Source of the DNA: Acidimicrobiaceae bacterium
GTDB taxonomy: Bacteria; Actinomycetota; Acidimicrobiia; Acidimicrobiales; RAAP-2
Direction: 5' to 3'
Assembly: GCA_027306755.1 (NCBI GenBank)
Contig: DAHUZE010000020.1
Location: 1-32,124 of the forward strand
Length of the DNA stretch: 32,124 bases
In this document: positions 15,208 through 23,409 of the stretch, in pieces
How positions within the stretch are numbered: the first letter of the stretch is position 1
Layout: the number at the start of each line of letters is the position of its first letter
Position numbers and translations under genes: made by a program
Notes under the pieces: model-generated
Database searches by the model: none
What the model was told of the DNA's origin: nothing
What the model saw: the letters and a program-made list of their open reading frames with translations, nothing else

Positions 15208-16080
15208 ATGCTAGTCGTCCAGGGGATCATCGACGGGATCCTCGCCGGCGGCCTGTACGCGTTGATGGGGTCAGGGCTGACCCTCGTGTTCGGCGTCATG
15301 GAAGTGATCAATTTCGCCCAAGGGATCATCGTGATCCTGGGCGCCTACCTCACGTACGTGTTCGCCACCCACATCGGCGTGGACCCGTTCGTGACGCTGC
15401 TGATCACGATCCCGATCATGTTCGCGCTCGGGTACGGCGTGTACATGCTGCTGCTGCGGCCCATCAAGCGGGACCGGGTGATCATGTCCCTCCTGGTGAT
15501 GTACGCCGTGGCGGTGGTGATCGAGGGGTGCTTGGACCTCGTCTTCGGCGGGACACTGGTGCAGGTGAGCACCCCGTACGCGACAAGCTCGATCCACGTC
15601 GGCTCGCTGGTCTTCCCCGACATCTACCTGATGGCCTTCGGGCTCAGCGCCGTGCTCCTCGGGGTGCTCTACGTCATCCTCTACCGGACGAAGTTCGGCC
15701 GCAGTCTCCGGGCGACCACCCAGAACACCACAGCGGCCAAGCTGGTGGGGATCGACGTCGACCGCGTGTCGGCAACGACGCTCGGCATCGGCGTCGGCTT
15801 GGGCGCCGCCGGCGGCATGCTCTACGGGATGACCGCCTCGTTCAACGCCGCGAGCTCGTACGACCTGATCTCCCGGTTGCTGGTCATCGTCATCCTCGGC
15901 GGGTTCGGCAGCGTCTGGGGGGCCATGGCCGCCGCCATCATCATGCTGGTGATCGAGGACGTGATCTCGGTGGTGTGGTCCCCGGTGTGGGGCCAGACGA
16001 TCTTCTACCTGGTGCTGGCGGCCGTGCTGCTCTTCCGGCCCCAGGGTCTCTTCGGTCGGCGCATGGCAAGGGCGCAGTGA
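15208..16080 (+). CDS. Liv-type ABC transporter permease (LivH-like), 290 aa
   Basis: This is an inner-membrane permease of the branched-chain amino acid transporter family. It begins with the family pattern VQGIIDGILAGGLYALMGSGL and VINFAQGI, and continues with about eight hydrophobic helices. The cytoplasmic coupling region is near FGRSLRATTQNTTAAKLVGID. The length is usual for LivH. ATG 15208 is preceded by GGAAGGAAA. Its stop TGA shares its A with the ATG of the second permease at 16080 (TGATG). It pairs with that permease to form the translocation channel. Confidence 0.95.
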   Translation: MLVVQGIIDGILAGGLYALMGSGLTLVFGVMEVINFAQGIIVILGAYLTYVFATHIGVDPFVTLLITIPIMFALGYGVYMLLLRPIKRDRVIMSLLVMYAVAVVIEGCLDLVFGGTLVQVSTPYATSSIHVGSLVFPDIYLMAFGLSAVLLGVLYVILYRTKFGRSLRATTQNTTAAKLVGIDVDRVSATTLGIGVGLGAAGGMLYGMTASFNAASSYDLISRLLVIVILGGFGSVWGAMAAAIIMLVIEDVISVVWSPVWGQTIFYLVLAAVLLFRPQGLFGRRMARAQ

Positions 16081-17237
16081 TGGCCGTCATCCAGGCAACG
16101 CCGGAGCTCCTGCGCCCGAGCGACATCGACCACGCGTTCCGGGACCCCTACGCCCTCTCCAGCCGCACGAGGGGGATCTCTTGGGTCGGGCTCTTCGCCA
16201 TCCTGGCTGCCTTCCCCCTGGTGTTCACCAACCCGGCGGTCACGTCGGTGGCCGTGTTCACGATGTTCTTCCTACTGGCCACCGTGGCCTGGAACCTCTT
16301 CTCGGGCTATTCGGGCTACATCTCCATCGGGCACGCGGTGTACTACGGCTTGGGCCAGTACACGGTGGCCCTGCTCGTTCTCCACCTGCACATCGCCGCG
16401 GGTGCGGGCGAGCTTGGAGTGCTCCCGCTGGCCGGGCTGGTGGCCGCGGCGGGGGCGGTACCCGTCGGGCTCCTGGTCCTGCGGGTCCGCCGGCACACCT
16501 TCATCGTGCTCACCATCGCGGTGATGTTCATCTTCCAGCTGCTGGCGTTCAACTTCCCGTCGATCACCGGCGGCTCCACCGGGTTGAACGTCCCGCCGCC
16601 CGCCTGGTCCCCGTATAGCTACAACCTGCCCTTCTACTACGTCGCCCTGGGCACCGCGATCCTGGCCCTCCTCACCTCCTGGGGGATCCGGCGCTCGAAA
16701 TTCGGGCTCGGGCTGCTTGCCATCCGGGACGACGAGGACCGGGCCAAGGGTCTGGGGATCAAGGTGACCCGGGCCAAGCTCATCGCCCTGGTCATCTCCG
16801 CCTTCTACGTCGGCATCGCAGGCGGGCTCTACGCGGTGTTCGTCGGCCAGGTGTTCCCGCAGTTCGCCTTCACACCGTTCTACGACCTCTACCTGGCGGT
16901 GTTCAGCTTCGTGGGGGGCCTGGGAACCCTGGCCGGACCGGTCCTCGGCGCCCTGGTCCTCGGACCGCTGCAGCAGTACTTCGAGATCCAGTTCGGGGCG
17001 ACGACACTGTATTTGATCATCTACGGGGTGCTCTTCATCCTGATCCTGCTGCTCCTGCCGCGGGGCGTGGTGCCGAGCATCTCGGATCGGTACCGCTCGA
17101 TGCTGGCCGCCCACTGGCGCAAGACCGGTCGTGGCCCGGCGACGCAGGGCGGGAGCTCGCTGTCGCAGGGGCCGGCCACCGGGCCGGCGCCGGCGCCGGC
17201 CATGCCGGCCGAGCCGATCGTGCGGGAGGGCGCATGA
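16080..17237 (+). CDS. Liv-type ABC transporter permease (LivM-like), 385 aa
   Basis: This is the second membrane subunit of the importer. Family patterns include NLFSGYSGYISIGHAVYYG near the N-terminus, GLLAIRDDEDRAKGLGI (coupling helix region) and GGLGTLAGPVLGALVLG. About 35 cytoplasmic residues precede the first span. The C-terminal tail of about 40 residues is rich in Gly, Ala and Pro (GPATGPAPAPAMPAEP) and is not part of the fold. The GCCGGC-rich DNA behind it may be a recent expansion. The start overlaps the LivH-like stop by one base, and the stop overlaps the ATPase start by ATGA, so the transporter genes are translationally coupled. Confidence 0.94.
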   Translation: MAVIQATPELLRPSDIDHAFRDPYALSSRTRGISWVGLFAILAAFPLVFTNPAVTSVAVFTMFFLLATVAWNLFSGYSGYISIGHAVYYGLGQYTVALLVLHLHIAAGAGELGVLPLAGLVAAAGAVPVGLLVLRVRRHTFIVLTIAVMFIFQLLAFNFPSITGGSTGLNVPPPAWSPYSYNLPFYYVALGTAILALLTSWGIRRSKFGLGLLAIRDDEDRAKGLGIKVTRAKLIALVISAFYVGIAGGLYAVFVGQVFPQFAFTPFYDLYLAVFSFVGGLGTLAGPVLGALVLGPLQQYFEIQFGATTLYLIIYGVLFILILLLLPRGVVPSISDRYRSMLAAHWRKTGRGPATQGGSSLSQGPATGPAPAPAMPAEPIVREGA

Positions 17238-18007
17238 GCCTCATCGAGGTACAGGACATCGCCAAGGCGTACGGAGGAATCCGAGCCCTGGACGGCTGCA
17301 CGATGACGTTCGAATCCGGGAAGATCAACGGTCTGATCGGGCCCAACGGATCCGGAAAGACCACGCTTTTCAACGTCGTGACCGGCTACGAGCGGCCCGA
17401 CCGGGGCCAGGTGGCGGTGAACGGCGAGGGGATCACGGGCCTGTCGCCGGACAAGGTGTTCGGCCGGGGCCTGGGCCGGACGTTCCAGCTGACGCGCATC
17501 TTTCCCCGCATGACCGTGGTGGAGAACCTGCACGTGGCGGCTCAGCGGGCCGGAGGGTTCCGCTCGGAGCTCTCGCGGTGGTCGTCGACCGAGGAGCGGT
17601 CCAAGTCCAAGGAGGTCCTGGACTTCGTCGGCCTGACCCGCCTGGCCGCCGAGCTGGCCGGCAACCTCTCCTACGGGCAGCAGAAGCTCTTGGAGTTCGC
17701 CGGCATCATGATCGCGGAGCCGCAGGTGATCCTGCTGGACGAGCCGGCCGGTGGCGTGAACCCCACGCTGCTGACGCACCTGGCCACCCGCATCCAGGCC
17801 CTCAACGGCCAGGGAACCACGTTCGTCGTCGTCGAGCACGATATGGAGTTCGTCATGGGCCTGTGCCACCGGGTGTGCGTCATGCACCAGGGCCGGGCGA
17901 TCTGCGCGGGGGATCCCGAGACGGTTCGCGCCGACCCGATGGTGCTCGAGGCGTACCTGGGCACGGACATGCGCGAGATCGACGATGCTGAGGCGGAGGT
18001 GGTCTGA
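17234..18007 (+). CDS. Liv-type ABC transporter ATPase (LivG-like), 257 aa
   Basis: This is the first ATPase of the importer, cytoplasmic and bound to the permeases. Walker A GPNGSGKT is at 36-43, the signature LSYGQQ at 145-150, and Walker B ILLDE at about 167-171 is followed by PAGGVNP, the LivG-type D-loop. The switch His is in VVEHDMEFVM. The YGQQ form of the signature is usual for LivG. The length is normal. The start overlaps the LivM-like stop (ATGA) and the stop overlaps the LivF-like start (TGATG). Confidence 0.95.
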   Translation: MSLIEVQDIAKAYGGIRALDGCTMTFESGKINGLIGPNGSGKTTLFNVVTGYERPDRGQVAVNGEGITGLSPDKVFGRGLGRTFQLTRIFPRMTVVENLHVAAQRAGGFRSELSRWSSTEERSKSKEVLDFVGLTRLAAELAGNLSYGQQKLLEFAGIMIAEPQVILLDEPAGGVNPTLLTHLATRIQALNGQGTTFVVVEHDMEFVMGLCHRVCVMHQGRAICAGDPETVRADPMVLEAYLGTDMREIDDAEAEVV

Positions 18008-18777
18008 TGCTCGTCTTCGGTGACGTCTTCGCCGGCTACGGCGGCGGGGACATCCTGCGTGGAGTGGACCTGGTCGTGGAGGAGCATTCGCTCACCTGCG
18101 TGGTCGGGCCCAACGGGGCTGGGAAGTCCACGCTCATGAAGCTGGTGAGCGGGCTGCTGCACCCCCGGGTGGGCAAGCTGGAGTTCAATGGCACCCCGAT
18201 CGGCAAGGCGAGCCCGCGCCAGATCGTCAAGCAGGGCATCGTCCAGGTGATGCAGGCACGCAACCTGTTCCCCGAGCTCACGGTGCGTGAGAACGTGGAG
18301 CTCGGGGCCTTTCTCGTATCGGATTCAAGCCTGGTCCGCAAGCGGTACGACGAAGCGTCCGAGATGTTCCCCATCGTGAAGGACAGGGCCAAGGACCGCG
18401 CGGGAGCGCTGTCCGGCGGCCAGCAGCGGATGGTCGAGTTCGCGCGGGCCCTCATGACCGACCCGGTCCTGGTGTGCCTGGACGAGCCGTCCATGGGCCT
18501 GGAGCCCCGGGCAGCCCGGACCATCTACCAGAGCATCCGGACCATGCACGCGGCGGGACGCTCGATCCTCCTGGTCGAACAGAACGTGCGGGCCGGCCTG
18601 GAGCTGGCAACGCACGGCGTGGTCATGGAGAACGGGCGGGTCCGGCTTGAGGGCACCGGCATGGAAGTGCTGAACAACCCTCAGATGCGGACCCTGTACC
18701 TGGGTGGCACCATCGAGGAGGGAAAGGTCGCGAGCTCCACGGGGGCGCACGCGGCAGCGCCGCCCGGCGCGCCCTGA
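18007..18777 (+). CDS. Liv-type ABC transporter ATPase (LivF-like), 256 aa
   Basis: This is the second ATPase of the importer. Walker A GPNGAGKST is at 34-42, the signature LSGGQQ at 135-140 and Walker B CLDE at 157-160, followed by PSMGLEP, as is typical of LivF. The switch-region motif is LLVEQNV. The protein is about 20 residues longer than usual owing to a C-terminal tail (about residues 239-256) rich in Ala, Gly and Pro. The start shares one base with the LivG-like stop. The next gene begins 38 bases downstream, so read-through into the catabolic part of the operon is likely. Confidence 0.95.
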   Translation: MLVFGDVFAGYGGGDILRGVDLVVEEHSLTCVVGPNGAGKSTLMKLVSGLLHPRVGKLEFNGTPIGKASPRQIVKQGIVQVMQARNLFPELTVRENVELGAFLVSDSSLVRKRYDEASEMFPIVKDRAKDRAGALSGGQQRMVEFARALMTDPVLVCLDEPSMGLEPRAARTIYQSIRTMHAAGRSILLVEQNVRAGLELATHGVVMENGRVRLEGTGMEVLNNPQMRTLYLGGTIEEGKVASSTGAHAAAPPGAP

Positions 18778-18815
18778 GGGCCGGGCCCCCCGCGCGCCCG
18801 CTGGGCAGCACCGCG

Positions 18816-20117
18816 ATGGACTTCACGCTGTCTCCAGAGGACGAATCGCTTCTTGCTGCGACGCGCCGCTACGCCCGGGACGTGCTGCGCCCGGCCGCAG
18901 ACCGGCTGGAGGCGGTGACGTCGCCCGAGGAGTTCCCCTGGGACCTGATGGAGGAGGGCACGGCACTGGGACTCAAGGCGCTGCCCCTGAGCCCCGAGCT
19001 CGGCGGCCGGGGGGCCGACATGGTGGTGCAGGCCCTGGTGACCGCCGAGCTGGCGGCAGGGGACGTGGGCGCGGCCTACTTCTTCCGCCACTACTGGCGG
19101 TTCGCCCGGCTGATCCCCCGGCTCCCCGAGCCGGTACGTGACCTGGTGGTGAAGGGGATCACCTCGGACAACCGCTTCGTCCCCGCCAGCGCCAGCACCG
19201 AGGAGCTGGCGGGGAGCGACAACGCGCTGCCCTACGACGCCCCCGGGCACGGCGCGATGCTCGAGGCCCGGCGTGAGGGTGATGGGTGGGTGCTGGACGG
19301 CAGCAAGTCCATGATCACCAACGGCGGCATCGCGTCGCTGTACTTCGTGCTGGGCCGCACCGATGCTGGCGTGGGGATCCGTTCGGGGGCCACGATGTTT
19401 GCCGTGCCGGCGTCCATCCCGGGGGTGACGGTAGGGCCGCTCTACCGCAAGCTGGGCCAGCGCGGGTCACCCCAGGCCGACGTCGCCTTCGATCGGGTCC
19501 GGGTCCCGCTGGACTTTGCCGTGAGCGAGGTGGGTTCGGGCTACGCCTCCACCGAACGGGGGCTGATCGCCGCCAACGTCACCAATGCCGGGCTGTCCCT
19601 GGGGGTGGCCGAAGCGGCGTACGAGGAGGCGCTGGACTGGAGCATCGACCGGGTGCAGGGCGGGGTCCCCATCCACCGCCACCAGCTGGTCGCCCACGAT
19701 CTGGGCTGGATGCGCTACCAGCTGGACGCAGCCAGGTCCTACCTGCTGCAGGCGGCCTGGCGGTACAGCCACGCCGAACCCTTCAACCCCGAATGGTCGT
19801 GGGGCGTACGCGTCTTCTGCGCCGACATGGCCATCGAGGTGACCCGGCGGGCGATGTTCCTCTTCGGTGGCCGGGGGATGATGGGCGGTTACCGCATCGA
19901 GAAGCTGGTGCGGGACGCGTTGACGCTCACCCACGGCAACGGCACGAGCGCGATCCTGACGGCGCGGCTCGGTGCCCATCAGGCCGACGCCAGGATCGAC
20001 TCGCGGGCCATCTCCCGCGAAGCGTCCGAGATAGCCGCAGGGACAGCCGCAGGGGCAGGGGCACGGGCAGGGGCAGGGACCACACACGAGGTGACAGCGG
20101 AGGTGCGACGTGGATGA
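18816..20117 (+). CDS. Acyl-CoA dehydrogenase-like flavoprotein with altered catalytic position, 433 aa
   Basis: This is a FAD enzyme of the acyl-CoA dehydrogenase fold. The N-terminal helical domain begins MDFTLSPEDESLL. The middle beta-domain has SMITNGGIASLYFVLGRTD and GQRGSPQADVAFDRVRVP, and the C-terminal helices carry GGRGMMGGYRIEKLVRDAL. Where medium-chain enzymes have the catalytic Glu of the EGT motif, this protein reads HGNGTS, with Asn375. It may use another base, or it may not be a standard beta-oxidation enzyme. The last 30 residues are low-complexity Ala/Gly/Arg, encoded by a GGGGCA-type repeat. No strong ribosome site precedes ATG 18816. It sits in the transport operon and overlaps the next hydrolase by 8 bases. 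The substrate is unknown. Confidence 0.88.
   Translation: MDFTLSPEDESLLAATRRYARDVLRPAADRLEAVTSPEEFPWDLMEEGTALGLKALPLSPELGGRGADMVVQALVTAELAAGDVGAAYFFRHYWRFARLIPRLPEPVRDLVVKGITSDNRFVPASASTEELAGSDNALPYDAPGHGAMLEARREGDGWVLDGSKSMITNGGIASLYFVLGRTDAGVGIRSGATMFAVPASIPGVTVGPLYRKLGQRGSPQADVAFDRVRVPLDFAVSEVGSGYASTERGLIAANVTNAGLSLGVAEAAYEEALDWSIDRVQGGVPIHRHQLVAHDLGWMRYQLDAARSYLLQAAWRYSHAEPFNPEWSWGVRVFCADMAIEVTRRAMFLFGGRGMMGGYRIEKLVRDALTLTHGNGTSAILTARLGAHQADARIDSRAISREASEIAAGTAAGAGARAGAGTTHEVTAEVRRG
20037..20080. repeat. GGGGCA-type simple repeat at the end of the flavoprotein gene
   Basis: A run of imperfect six-base units (GGGGCA / GGGACA / GGGCAC) encodes the Ala-Gly-Arg tail of the acyl-CoA dehydrogenase-like protein. 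It is a likely slippage site. It does not disturb the reading frame here. Confidence 0.7.
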
Positions 20118-21165
20118 TCGTTTGGAGTCGATGTACCGCCGGTTCACGTGGCGGATCATGTCCAACTACGTGACCCCGTTCGAGTTCGACCGCCAGCAGC
20201 GGTCGATCGAGGACTACGAGCAGTGGTGCGGTTCCTGGCTGGAGCTGGCGGCCGAGCACGGCCACCGCGGTGACGAGGCCGCCGCCGCCGGACGGCGGGC
20301 CACCGCTGGAGACGAGTACATCCGGGCCGGCCTCTGCTGCCACTGGGCCAGCTTCATGTTCTGCCACGACCAGGACGCCTACCGCTCGGCCCTGGAGACC
20401 ATGGAAGGCTACTGGGGCAAGGCGGCCCCGCTGCTGGACCCCCCCATGGACATCGTCCACGTTCCCTTCGAGGGAGCCGAGCTGCACGGGTACGTCCGGG
20501 TGCCCTTGGCGTCCGGCGGCCGCAAGCCGCCGCTGGCGGTGCTGCTGCCGGGGGCGGACTCCACCAAGGAGGAGCTCTTCAACCTCAGCGAATTCCTCCT
20601 GGCCCGCGGGGTGGCCATCGCCGCCTTCGACGGCCCGGGGCAGGGGTCGGTCAGCTTCGAGATGAAGCTGCGCCCGGACTACGAGCGGGCGGTGCAGGCC
20701 ATCATTGACGCCCTGTCGACCCGGGACGACGTGGACGCGGGGAGGCTGGCCGTGGGCGGCATCTCCTACGGTGGCCTGTTCGCCATGCGGGCCGCCGCCG
20801 TCGACGACCGGGTGCGGGCCGTGTTCTCCATATCGAGCTGGTACACCCCGGCCGGGCGCTTCGCCACGATGGAGCCGCTGTCCCAGACCGGGCAGTACCA
20901 GCACCTGGGAGACGACCCGGCGGCGGTGATGGAGGCGATCACTCTGGCCGGGGTGCTCGACAAGGTGACCGTACCGGTGCTCCAGGTGTTCGGAGGCGAC
21001 GATCCGGCGTCGCCGCCCTCGCACGGGGAACGCGTGGCCGCCGAGATTGCCGGACCGATCACGACGGTCGTCATCCCTGACGGCGTCCACGTGGTGAACA
21101 ACGTGTGGCCCCAGGCGCGGGCCCTTGTGGCGGACTGGGTCGCCGAAAACCTGGAGGAGCGATGA
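20110..21165 (+). CDS. Alpha/beta hydrolase with helical N-terminal domain, paralogue 2, 351 aa
   Basis: This is a divergent member of the same group as the hydrolases at 10233 and 22183. The helical N-terminal domain (YEQWCGSWLEL, CCHWASFMF) is followed by LPGADSTKEE, DGPGQGS, nucleophile Ser219 in GISYGG (GVSLGG in the other two), Asp297 or Asp298 (FGGDDPAS) and His327 (PDGVHVVNN). The changed nucleophile elbow and missing WGPRF suggest a different substrate. GTG 20110 follows GGAGG at six bases and overlaps the flavoprotein stop by 8 bases. The stop overlaps the DapA-like start as ATGA. It should be made together with both neighbours. Confidence 0.88.
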   Translation: MDDRLESMYRRFTWRIMSNYVTPFEFDRQQRSIEDYEQWCGSWLELAAEHGHRGDEAAAAGRRATAGDEYIRAGLCCHWASFMFCHDQDAYRSALETMEGYWGKAAPLLDPPMDIVHVPFEGAELHGYVRVPLASGGRKPPLAVLLPGADSTKEELFNLSEFLLARGVAIAAFDGPGQGSVSFEMKLRPDYERAVQAIIDALSTRDDVDAGRLAVGGISYGGLFAMRAAAVDDRVRAVFSISSWYTPAGRFATMEPLSQTGQYQHLGDDPAAVMEAITLAGVLDKVTVPVLQVFGGDDPASPPSHGERVAAEIAGPITTVVIPDGVHVVNNVWPQARALVADWVAENLEER

Positions 21166-22127
21166 ACTATACGAAGGCGGATGCGAAGGAAGCGGCACGC
21201 CGGTCCTTCAAAGGACTTTGGGCAGCTACCACGACCCCGTTCGACGGTGAGGGGAGGATGGACCTGGATGCCCTAGCGGGCGACGTCGGGCACCTGGTGG
21301 ACGACCTGGAGATCGATGGGATCTTCTGCACCGGGGTCATGAGCGAGTTCTGGGCCCTCTCCGGGGAGGAGCGGACGCGCCAGGTAGAGGCGGTGGTCTC
21401 CCTCACGCGCGGCCATTGCCCGGTCATCGCCCACACCGGGCACCACTCGATCACCGAGACGGTCGCCCTCACCCGGCAGGCCGAGGCGGCCGGCGCCGAG
21501 TTTGCCGTGGTGATCCGTCCCTACTACCCGAGCGGGGACGAGGAGGGAATCTTCGACTTCTACTCCGCCCTGTGCCGGGACACGGACATCGGCGTGTGGA
21601 TCTTCGACACCAGCTACGCCGGTCCGCCGCTGTCGCTCGAGCTGGTGGACCGCCTGGCCGACCTGGAGACCATCTGCGGCATCAAGGTCGGCCATCCGCA
21701 GGCGCACTACCTGGACGTGCTGGCACGGGTGGGCGACCGGATCCTGGCCTGCTCCCCCAACGAGGGGGAGTGGCTCGCCAACATGCGCGAGCACGGGCAG
21801 ACGGTGTTCATGTCGTCGGCGGCGCCGTACCTGTACCAGACGGCCACCTGGCGCCCGATGCGTGACTACACCCAGGCCGCCCTGTCGGGCGATGTCGAGA
21901 AGGCCGCCGAGATCGCGGCAACCCTGGAGCCCGTCAGGGCCGTGGCGGAGCGCTGGCTGCACGGGCGCTGGAACCGCGACCGGGTGAACCCGCTGCCCAT
22001 GCTCAAGGCGTGGGCTTCCCTGCTGGGCATGTCCGGGGGTCCGGTGCGGCCGCCGCTGCGGTCGGCAACGCCCGCGGACGTGGACGCCCTCGCCGCCGAC
22101 CTCGAGGCCAGCGGGCTGCTGGCTTAG
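21162..22127 (+). CDS. Divergent DapA-family protein, 321 aa
   Basis: This is a Schiff-base lyase-type barrel of the DapA superfamily. The opening GLWAATTTPFDGEG and the active-site lysine Lys175 (CGIKVGHPQ) are clear, and a YY pair is at 121-122. However, the usual GTTGE turn reads GVMSE (about 58-62), and the position of the catalytic Tyr (YNVP in DapA) reads FDTS, with Phe148. It therefore keeps the Schiff base but lacks the proton-relay residues of synthase-type members, so its reaction may differ. ATG 21162 overlaps the hydrolase stop (ATGA) and has GGAGGAG. It is the last gene of the transport operon. It is clearly different from the DapA-like protein at 5059. Confidence 0.88.
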   Translation: MNYTKADAKEAARRSFKGLWAATTTPFDGEGRMDLDALAGDVGHLVDDLEIDGIFCTGVMSEFWALSGEERTRQVEAVVSLTRGHCPVIAHTGHHSITETVALTRQAEAAGAEFAVVIRPYYPSGDEEGIFDFYSALCRDTDIGVWIFDTSYAGPPLSLELVDRLADLETICGIKVGHPQAHYLDVLARVGDRILACSPNEGEWLANMREHGQTVFMSSAAPYLYQTATWRPMRDYTQAALSGDVEKAAEIAATLEPVRAVAERWLHGRWNRDRVNPLPMLKAWASLLGMSGGPVRPPLRSATPADVDALAADLEASGLLA

Positions 22128-22182
22128 GCTGCTGGCCGCCCAGACGGGCTGGGCCTCAGGCGGGCGGCGGAAGGGCGGCGCG
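22128..22182. other. Short convergent intergenic gap
   Basis: The gap between the stops of the rightward DapA-like gene and the leftward hydrolase contains a weak 6-bp hairpin (GCCCAG 22138-22143, CTGGGC 22149-22154). A GGCGGAAGGGCG unit is repeated in the gap and in the last codons of the leftward gene. Termination here is possible but not well supported. Confidence 0.35.
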
Positions 22183-23280
22183 TCAGCCGGCGGAAGGGCG
22201 CGTTGCGCCCAGCTTGGCCGCCAGCCAGTCGGCGAAGGCGGAGCGGGACTCGAAGGCCCGGTTGGCCACGCCGTGGTTGCCGTCCTCGTACATGAGCAGC
22301 TCCGCGCCGGGTGCCTCGGCAGCCATTCGATCGGCGTGCACCCGCCCGACGAGGCGGTCCTGGGCGCCGTGGACGACGAGCATCGGGTTCGTGATCTCCG
22401 CCGCCGCATCCTCGAGGGTCAGGGTGCCGGCGTAGGCGCGTGCCGAATCGTCGTCGGCCGAGCGCGACCGGTGCCGGAAGGTGTCCCTGGTCATGGGGGG
22501 CAAACTGTCCCATTCGAGGTCGAAGCGGAACGGGCCGGCCAGGGCCACCCCAGCCACCAGGCGGGGCTCGAAGGCCATGGCCCGGGCCGCGTAGTAGCCG
22601 CCGAGGCTCACGCCGAAGAACCCCGGGCGCCCTGCGTCCACGTCCGAGCGCCGCTCGCAGAAGTCCACGGCCGCCGCGGCCACCTTCTCGTAGGCCGGCT
22701 CGATGGGCAGGCCGTACTCGCTCTCGCCCTGGCCGGGACCGTCGACGGCCATGGTGGCCATCCCCCGGGCCAAGAAGTAGTCCGCCGTCGCCTGGAGCTC
22801 CTCTTTGACCGAGTCCAGACCCGGAGCCATGACCACCACGGGCGGCGGGCTGCCGTCGCCCGTGCGCGGCACGCGGAGGTAGGCGGGGAGGGTGGTGCCC
22901 TGGTAGGGGATGGCGACGCGCTCGGCCGCCGGATGCATGGTGCCCAGGCCCTTGGCGTAGTCGGCGACGGTGCGGTCGCTCGCCGCCCGCTGCTGCTCGG
23001 GGTCGATCACGAACACGAATTTGGCCCAGTGCCAGCACATGCCGGCCCGCCGCCACGCCTCGGACGCCGTGACCGGGTGGCCCTCCGCCTCGGCCCGGGC
23101 GGCCAGCTCCTCGTACCCCTCTGCCGTGCGCCCCCACTCCCGGCACCAGTCCTCCCACCGGGTGATGCGGGACAGGGTCCGTTCGAAATCCAGGTAGTCC
23201 GTTCCGTTGTTGACGAACCGGGGGCCCCAGTGCGCCGCGGCCGTCGCCACTCTCGGGTCGATAACCGGTTGCTCCGCCAT
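22183..23280 (-). CDS. Alpha/beta hydrolase with helical N-terminal domain, paralogue 3, 365 aa
   Basis: This is the close relative of the hydrolase at 10233. It shares WGPRF, WEDWCREW, a KFVF helix, PGLDSVKEE, DGPGQGES and the GVSLGGYYAARAMAFEPR core. The triad is Ser225, Asp308 (VHGAQDRLVG) and His336 (EDGNHGV). The helical domain of about 120 residues places it in the dihydroxypseudooxynicotine hydrolase / FrsA-like group. ATG 23280 has GGGAGGGG upstream. The transcript probably starts near 23346 from a TTGACA promoter. A weak operator-like sequence lies in codons 3-7. It is divergent from the FAD oxidoreductase gene. Substrate and bond type are not known. Confidence 0.9.
   Translation of the reverse strand: MAEQPVIDPRVATAAAHWGPRFVNNGTDYLDFERTLSRITRWEDWCREWGRTAEGYEELAARAEAEGHPVTASEAWRRAGMCWHWAKFVFVIDPEQQRAASDRTVADYAKGLGTMHPAAERVAIPYQGTTLPAYLRVPRTGDGSPPPVVVMAPGLDSVKEELQATADYFLARGMATMAVDGPGQGESEYGLPIEPAYEKVAAAAVDFCERRSDVDAGRPGFFGVSLGGYYAARAMAFEPRLVAGVALAGPFRFDLEWDSLPPMTRDTFRHRSRSADDDSARAYAGTLTLEDAAAEITNPMLVVHGAQDRLVGRVHADRMAAEAPGAELLMYEDGNHGVANRAFESRSAFADWLAAKLGATRPSAG
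23261..23272. promoter_or_regulatory. Weak operator-like sequence inside codons 3-7
   Basis: On the minus strand, GCAACCGGTTAT differs at two outer bases from the palindrome GCAACCGGTTGC. It falls in the first codons of the hydrolase gene, as at 4038 and 10085. Its centre is 83 bp (about eight helical turns) from the full site at 23344. It may be an auxiliary site or chance. Confidence 0.35.
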
Positions 23281-23333
23281 GTGCCCCTCCCACGATTTGG
23301 ACGCTGCCCACCCGGCCAGAGCGCACGGCCGGG

Positions 23334-23362
23334 TCGACGTGATGCAACCGATTGCGTACCAT
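23334..23362 (+). promoter_or_regulatory. Possible promoter of the FAD oxidoreductase gene
   Basis: A -35-like TCGACG (23334-23339), a 17-base spacer and a -10-like TACCAT (23357-23362) point rightward. The operator at 23344-23355 lies wholly within the spacer. The match is moderate. Confidence 0.45.
23344..23355. promoter_or_regulatory. Operator copy 6, between divergent genes
   Basis: GCAACCGATTGC is an exact copy. It sits in the spacer of a possible rightward promoter and over the -10/start region of the leftward promoter, so one bound repressor could silence both genes. Confidence 0.8.
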
Positions 23363-23382
23363 GGCGCAACGCCAACTGTCAA
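23353..23382 (-). promoter_or_regulatory. Promoter of hydrolase paralogue 3
   Basis: On the minus strand, a perfect -35 TTGACA (23382-23377) is followed after 18 bases by a weak -10 TACGCA (23358-23353). The predicted start is near 23346, giving a leader of about 66 bases with a good ribosome site. Confidence 0.6.
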
Positions 23383-23409
23383 CGGGCGCCGGCGGCGCCG
23401 AGGGGGTGC

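Noticed and set aside
22273-23409. In-frame upstream extension of the FAD oxidoreductase
   Set aside because: The extension has no ribosome site at its start, runs antisense through the whole third hydrolase gene, and lies upstream of the operator and promoters. ATG 23410 has a good ribosome site and the FAD motif follows at once.
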